Origin: a virus
Direction: 5' to 3' (one strand)
Length of the DNA stretch: 62,433 nt
IMG/VR virus record: IMGVR_UViG_3300042562_001671
Coordinates: 1 to 62,433 of that record
The notes below the pieces were generated by a model. The model was not told where the DNA came from. It ran no database searches and saw only the letters and a program-made list of their open reading frames with translations. Numbering within the stretch: position 1 is the stretch's first letter; the number at the start of each line of letters is the position of its first letter. Of the stretch, positions 4,624-11,605 are shown one piece after another. A program made the translations under genes and the position numbers.

Positions 4624-4954
4624 AGAACCTGATTTCTTCAAACAGAGGAAAACAAAAATTAAAAAAATAGTTAAAGAATACAAGACTGCAAGTCGTATTG
4701 AAATCTTTGAAGGAGTTAGAGATAATTTTATATTTGGATTCCTTGGAGCTATGATGGTTGTGTTTATTGCGACAAGAGCGGATATTGCAGTTTTCTTAGG
4801 ATATCTTACATATTACTTCTTTATGGGTAAAATTGTAAACCGTCCAAAGTATGTAACTGACTTGGGTAAATTGATTGTATTTCCAATTCCATCTGCTCTT
4901 GGAGCGTTTACCGGGTATAAAATATCGTACCTTATACTACAAATGATACAATAA
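4613..4954 (+). CDS. Small membrane protein, 113 aa
   Basis: A basic N-terminal third (KQRKTKIKKIVKEYK) precedes two or three hydrophobic segments at about residues 38-58, 60-75 and 90-110 (FIFGFLGAMMVVFIATRA; GYLTYYFFMG; ALGAFTGYKISYLIL). It is therefore probably in the inner membrane with a cytoplasmic start. It overlaps the primase-like gene and should be co-transcribed. No family is recognised. Candidates for its job are a membrane anchor for replication or a lysis-related or exclusion protein. Confidence 0.65.
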   Translation: MEIKEPDFFKQRKTKIKKIVKEYKTASRIEIFEGVRDNFIFGFLGAMMVVFIATRADIAVFLGYLTYYFFMGKIVNRPKYVTDLGKLIVFPIPSALGAFTGYKISYLILQMIQ

Positions 4955-4965
4955 ATAAAAAATAT

Positions 4966-4996
4966 TTGACATATTGGAATGATTGTTGTATATTTA
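4966..4996 (+). promoter_or_regulatory. Promoter, TTGACA-N17-TATATTTA
   Basis: The boxes are like those at 1710, including the GTATATTTAT extension. The lipoprotein ATG follows 41 bases downstream. Confidence 0.65.
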
Positions 4997-5036
4997 TGGT
5001 CTGATAAATTAACATTAATTATTTAAAACAAAAAAA

Positions 5037-5213
5037 ATGAAGAAAATTTTCGTATTATTGACTGTCTTGACATTAGCATTAGTGTCTTGTAAAAAAGAAA
5101 TTAAAACTGAAACAACTACTGAAGTTGTTGATTCAACTGCCGTAGCTACGGATTCAATTGCAACAGACACTTGTTGTGTTGAAACAACAGAAGTTGTTGG
5201 AGAAAAAAAATAA
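5037..5213 (+). CDS. Small phage-encoded lipoprotein, 58 aa
   Basis: The protein starts MKKIFVLLTVLTLALVSCKKE, shown here only as a signal: a basic start, a hydrophobic core and the lipobox LVSC, with Cys18 as the lipidation site. The mature part is a Thr/Val/Asp-rich chain of about 40 residues with a CC pair (DTCCVE). Signal peptidase II would process it and it would sit in a host membrane. It has its own promoter and terminator, so it is an independent unit. Surface lipoproteins of phages often block superinfection, but that role is inferred only from its design. Confidence 0.75.
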   Translation: MKKIFVLLTVLTLALVSCKKEIKTETTTEVVDSTAVATDSIATDTCCVETTEVVGEKK

Positions 5214-5230
5214 TAACAGTTAGAGAAATA

Positions 5231-5260
5231 AAAAACCCATCATATGATGGGTTTTTTTTA
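5231..5260. terminator. Bidirectional terminator
   Basis: AAAAACCCATC-ATAT-GATGGG with T runs on both sides. It separates the plus-strand lipoprotein from the minus-strand gene that ends at 5261. Confidence 0.8.
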
Positions 5261-6451
5261 TTATAATAACTTTTTAATTCTCTCGATATTTTCGTCGATT
5301 TTTTTCTTTTTAAATTTATTTAAAATCCATGGGTCAACATCTTTTTTATCAGTACCATATCCAAGTCTTTTTTCAATCCTTTTACCCGATTTATCATATT
5401 TGTCTTGAAATGGTTTAAATGGAGCTTTAACTAACGCTGCAAGAATTGGGTCGTCATATCTTTGAGTTGAGTCATCTTTGTTTGAATTTGGTTCTTCCTC
5501 ATTATTATTACTAGTATCTATTGTAGTTTTTCCAATATTTAAATTTTCTCGATTAAACGACGAATCAAATAAAACCACTTCAACATCAGAATCAGTTTTC
5601 CCTAAAAGTTGTCCTGATGATATTGTATCACCATTATTTACCTGTGGACTACTGATACCACAAAATTGTAAATATTTTGGGGATTTACCACTTGTTTTAA
5701 TTGTTATTTGGTTTTTACAAGAAGGTGCATATTTTGAATTATCTACTATTCCTGAAACAGGGCTTTTGATTTTATTGTTTGAATCTTTTGGAATTAACAC
5801 AGTTCCATAATTATTTTGTACATCTCTTCCAAACGAAATTGACTCATTAACTTTTTTTCCACCAAATAATGCTTGGCTAAAATTTTTAACAATATCAAAC
5901 ATAATAGGGTCTTCTGATTGGGCGTCGAAGTCTGTAGGTAATGTTAATTCGGTTGACGAAGTCTTATCTGACGAAGTATCATCTTGAGAGTATTGTCCCG
6001 CATAGTTTTTCTCAATCCATTTTATTAATTCGGTTACTTTTTTAGGGTCTCCACTAATATCGACAGCCATACCAACTACAGGTGTTCCGGGAAAATTTTT
6101 GTAATGTAAACTACCGCTAGTGTGTTCCTTGTCCACTTTTTTATTAGGGTCTTTTTTGGCATATGGATTTTCAGTTGTTTTTAACCCCATAGAATCCGCC
6201 TTGTCAATAATGGCTATTGCGGTTGCTCTATTAGTAAACCCAATATGTAAATGATTGTCATGATTTGGCCAAGTGATACCTTTTTGTTTTTTTCCATCAT
6301 TATACCCATAACCAACTGTTCCACCTTCTTTTGTTGCTGGGTTATAAACTAATTCATCAACACCTTGAATATCTGCCTCAGATATTACTAAAGATTTTGT
6401 GGATAAGATATTTTCATATAATGATAATATATTTTCAATTTTTTTGTCCAT
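5261..6451 (-). CDS. Virion-type protein with M15-like and degenerate M23-like parts
   Basis: A 396-aa protein. Residues about 60-135 carry HLHIGF and then GSLHY...GMAVDIS, which are the two metal-binding motifs of M15 D,D-peptidases but in reversed order. Residues about 215-310 (IKSPVSGIV...YLQFCG...GDTISSGQLLGKT) look like the beta barrel of an M23/LytM peptidase without its full set of metal ligands. The N-terminus (IENILSLYENIL...SEAD) is helical, like other proteins here that may be capsid-targeted. A TATTTATA box lies three bases before the ATG. A role in cutting peptidoglycan is inferred. Confidence 0.5.
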   Translation of the reverse strand: MDKKIENILSLYENILSTKSLVISEADIQGVDELVYNPATKEGGTVGYGYNDGKKQKGITWPNHDNHLHIGFTNRATAIAIIDKADSMGLKTTENPYAKKDPNKKVDKEHTSGSLHYKNFPGTPVVGMAVDISGDPKKVTELIKWIEKNYAGQYSQDDTSSDKTSSTELTLPTDFDAQSEDPIMFDIVKNFSQALFGGKKVNESISFGRDVQNNYGTVLIPKDSNNKIKSPVSGIVDNSKYAPSCKNQITIKTSGKSPKYLQFCGISSPQVNNGDTISSGQLLGKTDSDVEVVLFDSSFNRENLNIGKTTIDTSNNNEEEPNSNKDDSTQRYDDPILAALVKAPFKPFQDKYDKSGKRIEKRLGYGTDKKDVDPWILNKFKKKKIDENIERIKKLL

Positions 6452-6454
6452 ATC

Positions 6455-6462
6455 TATAAATA
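6455..6462 (-). promoter_or_regulatory. Late-type box TATTTATA
   Basis: In the sense of the gene at 6451 the box reads TATTTATA and ends three bases before its ATG. It matches the box before many virion genes. Confidence 0.5.
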
Positions 6463-6488
6463 GTGCAATATTGAATAAAAAAATCCGA

Positions 6489-6950
6489 CTAATTGTCGGA
6501 CTTCTTTGTATATGTTAATCTTTTAATTTCAGGTAGTTCTGAAATACCCAATATAGATTCTTTAACCATTACAGGTTCTGTTTTAATAACTTTTTTAGGT
6601 TCAACACCTTCGTTTAATTGTACTCTATATTCAGGGGGAACAGTTGGGATAATTCTTGGTTTTGACACAGATGGAGAAGGTACTTTCTTCCCATATCTTG
6701 TGGTTTTTGTTTTAACCCTTCTAACCGGATTAACTTTAATTAAACCATAACTTATCCATCTATACCATATTCTTTCGTGAATGTAGTATTGTATTGGTTT
6801 ATAGAGTAATTCAATTACACCAAACGCGGCTCCAAACTCAATTTTACCTGTTACACCCCACATAATCAAAAATCCAATTAGAGTACTGATTATTCGATAA
6901 CTTATTGTTTTTGCTAAATGTCGTTTAGCCGATACTTTAATTTGACTCAT
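6489..6950 (-). CDS. DUF2061 membrane protein with C-terminal extension
   Basis: Residues 8-62 match the DUF2061 pattern: KTISYRIISTLIGFLIMW, then a short turn, GVIELLYKPIQYY and HERIW. These are two membrane segments in a bacterial family of unknown function. The remaining 90 residues are basic and Pro-rich and are not part of the family. The start overlaps the end of the HAD gene upstream by 14 bases, so the genes are translated together. The role in the phage is unknown. Confidence 0.8.
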   Translation of the reverse strand: MSQIKVSAKRHLAKTISYRIISTLIGFLIMWGVTGKIEFGAAFGVIELLYKPIQYYIHERIWYRWISYGLIKVNPVRRVKTKTTRYGKKVPSPSVSKPRIIPTVPPEYRVQLNEGVEPKKVIKTEPVMVKESILGISELPEIKRLTYTKKSDN

Positions 6951-7332
6951 ATGAATTAATATTTTCAGGGATTACAACATTTTTTAATCCCTCATCCCTT
7001 TTCAGGTTTATTCCAACAGCTCTTTGTATTTCCAAATTATCCGGGTCCAAATCATTTAAGATTATTCGACTACCTCGACCACAATTCATTATGATTTGGT
7101 TATGTTTTAATCCAATTACATTTAATTCATGTTCTGTGATTAATCGATAATTGTCAGGACGAGCAGTTGTAACAATAATTACCGCACCGTTTGTAAATTG
7201 TTCATTTAGATAGTCAATTACATCCTGAATTGGTTCAGGCTTGGTTTGTCCAAGCTCACTAAATTTTCGGTATTTAACTATGGTCCCATCAATATCGACA
7301 AAATACGTTGGGTTCTTAATTATTTTACTCAT
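6937..7332 (-). CDS. HAD-family phosphatase-like protein
   Basis: A 131-aa protein with FVDIDGT (nucleophile D13 and acid D15), VTTARP (motif II Thr) and a late NDLDP acidic motif. This is a cap-less or small-cap HAD hydrolase, like polynucleotide kinase phosphatase halves or capsular sugar phosphatases. It overlaps the DUF2061 gene and follows the PspC gene. With RmlC two genes upstream, a sugar-phosphate substrate is plausible but not shown. Confidence 0.75.
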   Translation of the reverse strand: MSKIIKNPTYFVDIDGTIVKYRKFSELGQTKPEPIQDVIDYLNEQFTNGAVIIVTTARPDNYRLITEHELNVIGLKHNQIIMNCGRGSRIILNDLDPDNLEIQRAVGINLKRDEGLKNVVIPENINSYESN

Positions 7333-7333
7333 A

Positions 7334-7528
7334 TTAATATTTTGGCTCTTTTGGCATAAAAATCCATAAAAGGAAGTATGTTAAAATAATTGGAAATGGT
7401 GTAAAAATTAATGCAAAAAATATTATTTTAACAAATACTTCATCAATATCAAAATAATCTCCTAATCCACTGCAAACTCCTCCTAAATCTGAAGGAGTTT
7501 TTCTTTCTAATTTTTTCTTGTTACTCAT
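7334..7528 (-). CDS. PspC-domain membrane protein
   Basis: A 64-aa protein that is almost wholly a PspC domain: LERKTPSDLGGVCSGLGDYFDID followed by one hydrophobic segment (VKIIFFALIFTPFPIILTYFLLWIFMP). Host PspC senses envelope stress in the phage-shock system. A phage copy could blunt or use this response during infection. It overlaps the gene upstream by 8 bases. Confidence 0.85.
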   Translation of the reverse strand: MSNKKKLERKTPSDLGGVCSGLGDYFDIDEVFVKIIFFALIFTPFPIILTYFLLWIFMPKEPKY

Positions 7529-7712
7529 TTTCGAAATTCTTTTTATTTAGTTCTTTGATTGTTATGTTTTTATTTTTCCACTCTTTCCAAGTTTCAAAAT
7601 CTAACAAATCTTCTAATGTCTTCTCATGGACCAAAACAAACCCCTCAGGAGCATTTCCTTCAAGTTTCCTAACTTGACCTTCTTTTTCCAAAATTTTTTT
7701 GATATCTATCAT
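7521..7712 (-). CDS. Unknown 63-aa protein
   Basis: A charged, mostly helical protein (MIDIKKILEKEG; LEDLLDFETWKEWKNK). No family is recognised. It overlaps the PspC gene downstream and the RmlC-like gene upstream by a few bases, so it belongs to the same operon. Confidence 0.55.
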   Translation of the reverse strand: MIDIKKILEKEGQVRKLEGNAPEGFVLVHEKTLEDLLDFETWKEWKNKNITIKELNKKNFENE

Positions 7713-8170
7713 TTTCCTATTGAATCTTTTTCTGATATTGTAATTGGGTTTTCATTTACGAAATAATGTACAAGTTTTTTTACTTCCTCATTGTTTGTCC
7801 AAACAATACTATGTTCGGAATCCGGATTATAATTACCCTCAACCAAATATACGACAATAGTGTTTGGTTCTAAAGTTAAAAACCCGTGTGCCTTATTATT
7901 TGGAATTAATACCGCGTCTGAATTAGATAATATTTCATAATCCGTTTTACCGGTTTCCAAATCAACTGAAAAATCAACAATTGAACCTTGTATTACTTTC
8001 ACATATTTTGTCTGTGGTGGATTTGTTTGATAATGTAGACCTCTAAACGTAAATTCTTTATCGTTGACACTAATTGAACACTGAGTCCATACTTGTCCTA
8101 ATTCTGTTATTGAAATAGGGGTATAGGAACCCCTATTATCTACAAATGTTTTATGTTCTATTTTTTCCAT
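7709..8170 (-). CDS. RmlC-like cupin (dTDP-4-keto sugar 3,5-epimerase or WxcM-type isomerase)
   Basis: A 153-aa cupin with FRGLHYQ (catalytic His), KYVKVIQGSIVDFSVDL, and LIPNNKAHGFLTLEP, which follow the RmlC order. RmlC epimerises dTDP-4-keto-6-deoxy-glucose on the path to dTDP-rhamnose. The length is shorter than the usual 180 residues and the rest of the pathway (RmlA, B, D) is absent from the window. It may act on host sugar nucleotides or be a related sugar cupin. It is co-transcribed with HAD and PspC genes. Confidence 0.75.
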   Translation of the reverse strand: MEKIEHKTFVDNRGSYTPISITELGQVWTQCSISVNDKEFTFRGLHYQTNPPQTKYVKVIQGSIVDFSVDLETGKTDYEILSNSDAVLIPNNKAHGFLTLEPNTIVVYLVEGNYNPDSEHSIVWTNNEEVKKLVHYFVNENPITISEKDSIGK

Positions 8171-8171
8171 A

Positions 8172-8738
8172 TTATTTAAGGTATTCTAACAATTTTTCTT
8201 TAATACCTGATTGTTTAATTCCCTCATTTTCTCTTGGTGTGTGAACAAAATTGGTTAATCCCCAATCTCGTTCAAATCCGTATGAGTCTGTTTTACCTAA
8301 TGATAGGTCATCAATACAAACCCAATGTGTTATTTCAGGATGGTCGGTCAGATATTGACTAACTTCAAAACATCTTTGTTGTAAGTGCATTGTTCCTCGT
8401 GACCATTGAACTTCAGGTAAATCACAATCAAAATATTGTTTGGTGACACCTATTGGTTTTTTGATAATCCCTTCTGAAAGGTAATAATCACCAAGTTCTT
8501 CTAAATTGGCATATAATCTCCAATCAGAGGAAACAACGATTTCTGTACCGGTTTCTTCCAATACTTGATTTAAAACCTTAACCGCCTTTTTATCGAAGTA
8601 ATCAAAACGATATTTTACCTCAACATCCGGGTCATTCATCACCAAAGATATATTGTCTTTTTTTCGTTTTTTTACACGACTTCCCCAATTATTTGCTAAA
8701 CAGATAACACCATCATTATCTAGAAATATCACTTTCAT
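8172..8738 (-). CDS. HAD-like hydrolase, 188 aa
   Basis: FLDNDGV gives the HAD motif I (D6 and D8) and VVSSDWRLY the motif II Ser. WVCIDDLSLG supplies the acidic motif IV pair. An insert between motifs I and II forms a cap. It could be a 5'-nucleotidase or a sugar phosphatase. It shares the operon with a second HAD gene (6937). Its start overlaps the next gene upstream by 23 bases. Confidence 0.7.
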   Translation of the reverse strand: MKVIFLDNDGVICLANNWGSRVKKRKKDNISLVMNDPDVEVKYRFDYFDKKAVKVLNQVLEETGTEIVVSSDWRLYANLEELGDYYLSEGIIKKPIGVTKQYFDCDLPEVQWSRGTMHLQQRCFEVSQYLTDHPEITHWVCIDDLSLGKTDSYGFERDWGLTNFVHTPRENEGIKQSGIKEKLLEYLK

Positions 8739-8907
8739 CTTCTAATTCTTTAAATATTTTTAACATTTCCGGGTCTGTCTCATTATAATATCTAACATTC
8801 ATATCATCCCAATTTTCTTTAATTTCATTTGGGTATAGACAACACCATCGCAAAAATACGAAAAATAATTTAATTCTTAATTTTAAATTTTTAATTATTG
8901 TTTTCAT
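8716..8907 (-). CDS. Unknown 63-aa protein with basic N-terminus
   Basis: The N-terminal half is basic and hydrophobic (LRIKLFFVFLRWCCLYP), possibly membrane-associated. The C-terminal half is acidic (ETDPEMLKIFKELEDES). No family is recognised. It overlaps genes on both sides in the minus operon. Confidence 0.5.
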   Translation of the reverse strand: MKTIIKNLKLRIKLFFVFLRWCCLYPNEIKENWDDMNVRYYNETDPEMLKIFKELEDESDISR

Positions 8908-9073
8908 TTTTTAATTTCTTGTGTTCTGAAATGAACTTTTTAAGTTTTTCTTTTTTCTCCTCGTTGAAGATGTCCTCAAGTTTTATTTCTTGGGATTCAT
9001 CATATAAACCCAATTCTTCATCGAATTTCATCATATCAATTAGATGATGTTTTTGTTCTTCTTTACCGTCCAT
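8891..9073 (-). CDS. Unknown 60-aa charged protein, first gene of operon
   Basis: A highly charged helical protein (EEQKHHLIDMMKFDEELG; EKKEKLKKFISEHKKLK). It is first in the 9.1-6.5 kb operon, 42 bases after a TATATTTG box. The function is unknown. Confidence 0.5.
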   Translation of the reverse strand: MDGKEEQKHHLIDMMKFDEELGLYDESQEIKLEDIFNEEKKEKLKKFISEHKKLKNENNN

Positions 9074-9087
9074 TTTTCACGCATATT

Positions 9088-9125
9088 TTACCTTGCAAAT
9101 ATATCCAAAAAAATTGAACATATCC
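9088..9125 (-). promoter_or_regulatory. Promoter of the 9.1-6.5 kb minus operon
   Basis: In the minus sense a TTTATGG box is followed after about 20 bases by TATATTTG, a TAnnTTTG element, and then the ATG at 9073. Confidence 0.55.
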
Positions 9126-9149
9126 ATAAAAAGATAAAATATTTATGTG

Positions 9150-10631
9150 TTAAAGTGCTGTTAGTTCTCCCCTAACAAAGTCCTCGAAGTTTGGACCTTT
9201 TTTGATGTAATATTTTGAACCTTCTTTATCGTAAGCGATAATTCCTGCCAAAACTGCCGAATTGAATAATGCGGAAAAATGACCTCTAAAATCTGAAGAT
9301 GGTCTAAACATCTTAGTGTCGGGAGTTGAATATAGAGTTTTTCCGTTTTCTTCTTTTTTCTCCAATTTCCCTGTATCAACTAAAAAATCTAATTTTGTCA
9401 TTTTTTTACCCGAGTTTAATGAATCGACCAATTTTTTGATTAAACCTTTATTTTGTTTAAATGTATAACCATAACTAGGTCTATTTGGTGTCCAAACTTT
9501 TCTTGGGTCTTTAAGTGTTAATGCGCGGAATTTGTTATCATTTTTTAATCTTTTTAAATAGTAAAAATAAACGGAATTCATTATAGCTCTAAATCCATCC
9601 TCTTGTGTTTTACTTTTAAAAAATTCTGTACCAAACTTTACTGAAACTAATTCACCGTCCATTTCAGTATCTATCTTTGTTCCGAAATCTTTCTCACCCT
9701 CTAATTCAATGTGCATTGTAATAAAATCATCATCATCAAATGATACTAAAATAAATAAAAGATATCTATCAACTATTTCACCATTAACGACTAAGTCCAT
9801 CATTACATTATAATGATTCTCGTCAAGGGTTCCTGGCCAACGAAATACGACAAAAACCGGTACATCTACCTTTAAATCTTTTGATACATCGAAAGATGCC
9901 GAAGTATTATTATCATCAAAAACATTATTTAATAAATCACTACCCTTTTCGTTTTTTAACTTTTCGTAATGGTTATTAATCGTTTGAATTATTTTTGGTG
10001 CACCCAAATTAAAAACTTCTTTTTCTCTTTTTGAAAAAGGTTCATCTTTTGCGTCATACCATTCATCTTCACTTGATGAAGATTTATGAATTGCAATTTT
10101 ATAAAATTTATTAGATTGGTCGAATTTTTTAAGAATTATGTAATATAAACCTTGAATTCCACTGGTGTATCTATCATAATGAGTTTCATCCTTATCTGTG
10201 GTGCACCATCTTGTTCCAGCACCATATTTACAAGAAGATTTGTGAGTTAAAGGTCGAACAATTAAAATGTTTGGGTCCTCATACACTTTTTCAGTTTCGG
10301 TCTCATCAATTTTTTTTGATTGATTCTTAGATTTGTAGTCGGAAAGTTCAATTGATAAATCAGATAAATCTTCATATTGATTAATGTCTTTTTTCTCAAG
10401 GTTTTTTGAGAGTTTGTCAAACTTTTTTAATAAAGAAATTGCATCCATAATTTCACTTTTAGCCGGATAGCTCAAGTTCTTTAAAAGGAAATCACCATAT
10501 TTGTAATTGGTTTTCTTAATAAAAGGGTCATTAAGGATATAATCTAACTGAGGTTGACCATATGATTTTGAATATTTCTTTTCTAAATCTTCCTTTCTAC
10601 CTTCAGTGATTAAAATATTAACTAATTTCAT
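9150..10631 (-). CDS. Large unknown protein with WCTT motif
   Basis: A 493-aa protein. The start MKLVNILITEGRKEDLEKK is a helical, targeting-like leader. At about residues 130-165 is SCKYGAGTRWCTTDKDETHYDRY, a Gly/Trp/Cys motif that I recall in unassigned proteins of large phages. It is followed by GLYYIILKK. The rest is acidic with no known domain. A TATTTATT box lies three bases before the ATG, as in virion genes. I infer an injected or structural protein; no enzyme activity is assigned. Confidence 0.5.
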   Translation of the reverse strand: MKLVNILITEGRKEDLEKKYSKSYGQPQLDYILNDPFIKKTNYKYGDFLLKNLSYPAKSEIMDAISLLKKFDKLSKNLEKKDINQYEDLSDLSIELSDYKSKNQSKKIDETETEKVYEDPNILIVRPLTHKSSCKYGAGTRWCTTDKDETHYDRYTSGIQGLYYIILKKFDQSNKFYKIAIHKSSSSEDEWYDAKDEPFSKREKEVFNLGAPKIIQTINNHYEKLKNEKGSDLLNNVFDDNNTSASFDVSKDLKVDVPVFVVFRWPGTLDENHYNVMMDLVVNGEIVDRYLLFILVSFDDDDFITMHIELEGEKDFGTKIDTEMDGELVSVKFGTEFFKSKTQEDGFRAIMNSVYFYYLKRLKNDNKFRALTLKDPRKVWTPNRPSYGYTFKQNKGLIKKLVDSLNSGKKMTKLDFLVDTGKLEKKEENGKTLYSTPDTKMFRPSSDFRGHFSALFNSAVLAGIIAYDKEGSKYYIKKGPNFEDFVRGELTAL

Positions 10632-10634
10632 ATT

Positions 10635-10642
10635 AATAAATA
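10635..10642 (-). promoter_or_regulatory. Late-type box TATTTATT
   Basis: In the minus sense it reads TATTTATT-AAT-ATG at the start of the gene at 10631. Confidence 0.45.
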
Positions 10643-10655
10643 CTCTGAATTTCCC

Positions 10656-11072
10656 TTATTTTAATAGTGTTTCTTTTATCTTATTAATTGACTTAGCAAC
10701 TGAATAGTAAGTACATTCATATGAACTACAAGTTTTAGGTCTAATATCATATACTATACATTTTTTTTCGTCAGTATCATAAAAAATACAAGGTAATTTC
10801 TTATGGTCTAATTTAACTCTGAATGCGGGATATGAAATTGGTGTTTGCCAAGAAGGTTTGTCAGGGAATAATTCTTTACCTTCTTCATATTCTATAAAAA
10901 TATCATTATAGTTTACTTTTTCTCCTAATTTTTCTGATAATTTTTCAATAAATTCGTGGCCATCATGGATTGCTCCCATAATCCAATCCCGGTTTTCTAA
11001 GGTACAACAACTTCCGTCATTACCTTCAATACCCCAACATTTATTACTACATACGTTACAATCTGTTCCCAT
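10656..11072 (-). CDS. YkgJ-type Cys-rich metal-binding protein
   Basis: A 138-aa protein with an N-terminal CNVCSNKCWG cluster and a C-terminal LPCIFYDTDEKKCIVYDIRPKTC motif followed by CTYY. The CxxF...C-x-IY-x-x-RP-x-x-C pattern marks the YkgJ / putative zinc-or-iron chelating family. Its role is not settled; members are proposed to handle metals or modify proteins. The 10 or so Cys residues suggest one or two metal sites. It lies just downstream of the tmRNA terminator. Confidence 0.8.
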   Translation of the reverse strand: MGTDCNVCSNKCWGIEGNDGSCCTLENRDWIMGAIHDGHEFIEKLSEKLGEKVNYNDIFIEYEEGKELFPDKPSWQTPISYPAFRVKLDHKKLPCIFYDTDEKKCIVYDIRPKTCSSYECTYYSVAKSINKIKETLLK

Positions 11073-11097
11073 GGTTTAATTATAATAAAAATTTTTG

Positions 11098-11127
11098 AAT
11101 AAAAAAACCCATTATTACAATGGGTTT
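11098..11127 (-). terminator. tmRNA terminator
   Basis: AAACCCATTG-TAAT-AATGGGTTTTTTT in the minus sense follows the tmRNA CCA end by five bases. Confidence 0.8.
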
Positions 11128-11131
11128 TATT

Positions 11132-11529
11132 TTGGTGGAAGTGCGGAGACTCGAACTCCGGTGTTACTTGTATTACCTATTAAGGACTACACGTTTAGGT
11201 CATTGTTTAAGCTAACAATCCGAAATTTCACAATTCCCTTATTTTTAAAGTGGTTCGGTTTACTGAGAACTAATCCTCCACTTGTTTCTTTTCGGGTAGA
11301 AACCACACCTTTGTAAAGTCTTCTGTTGCAAGGTTATATGACTACCGACCCCGTGTTGTGTTTCCGATTAGGCTACAGCAACTTCTTCAGTGCGAATAAA
11401 TCCAACAGCTGAAAGTTTGTCTAAAACGTTTCCGTCTAAAAGTTTGTCATCCATAGATTTAAGTGATAGGAAACTTCTCACTACGTGCCCCGAATAACTA
11501 TTACGAATAGTCAATTCCATGTCACTCCC
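11132..11529 (-). ncRNA. ssrA: Phage-encoded tmRNA
   Basis: The 5' end GGGAGTG and 3' end CACTTCC form an acceptor stem with the G3:U70 pair read by alanyl-tRNA synthetase. The T-arm is CGGAG TTCGAGT CTCCG, followed by an encoded A-CCA. The 5' segment TGACATGGAATTGAC resembles the conserved tmRNA start. The reading frame ends ...RTEEVAVA-stop at 11368, giving a degradation tag with a hydrophobic AVA end in place of the usual ALAA. The rest would form pseudoknots. It rescues stalled ribosomes and tags their products for proteolysis. It is about 398 bases long. Confidence is high for class, lower for the exact resume codon. Confidence 0.88.
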
Positions 11530-11542
11530 ATATTTTAACACC

Positions 11543-11573
11543 ACAAAGGTAAACATAAATATTGAAATTCCAA
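11543..11573 (-). promoter_or_regulatory. tmRNA promoter, TTTGG-N18-TACCTTTG
   Basis: In the minus sense TTTGG, 18 bases and TACCTTTG form a perfect host-type promoter, with the mature tmRNA starting 14 bases further on. The same TTTGTGGTGTTAAAA stretch follows the promoter at 38824. Confidence 0.7.
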
Positions 11574-11583
11574 ACAAAAAAAG

Positions 11584-11591
11584 TATTTATT
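11584..11591 (+). promoter_or_regulatory. Late-type box TATTTATT
   Basis: It lies 14 bases before the ATG at 11606, divergent from the tmRNA promoter. Confidence 0.5.
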
Positions 11592-11605
11592 GTAAAATCA
11601 TTTTA

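Noticed and set aside
11095-11577. ORFs on both strands over the tmRNA
   Set aside because: The sequence is explained by the tmRNA fold; only the short tag frame is translated.
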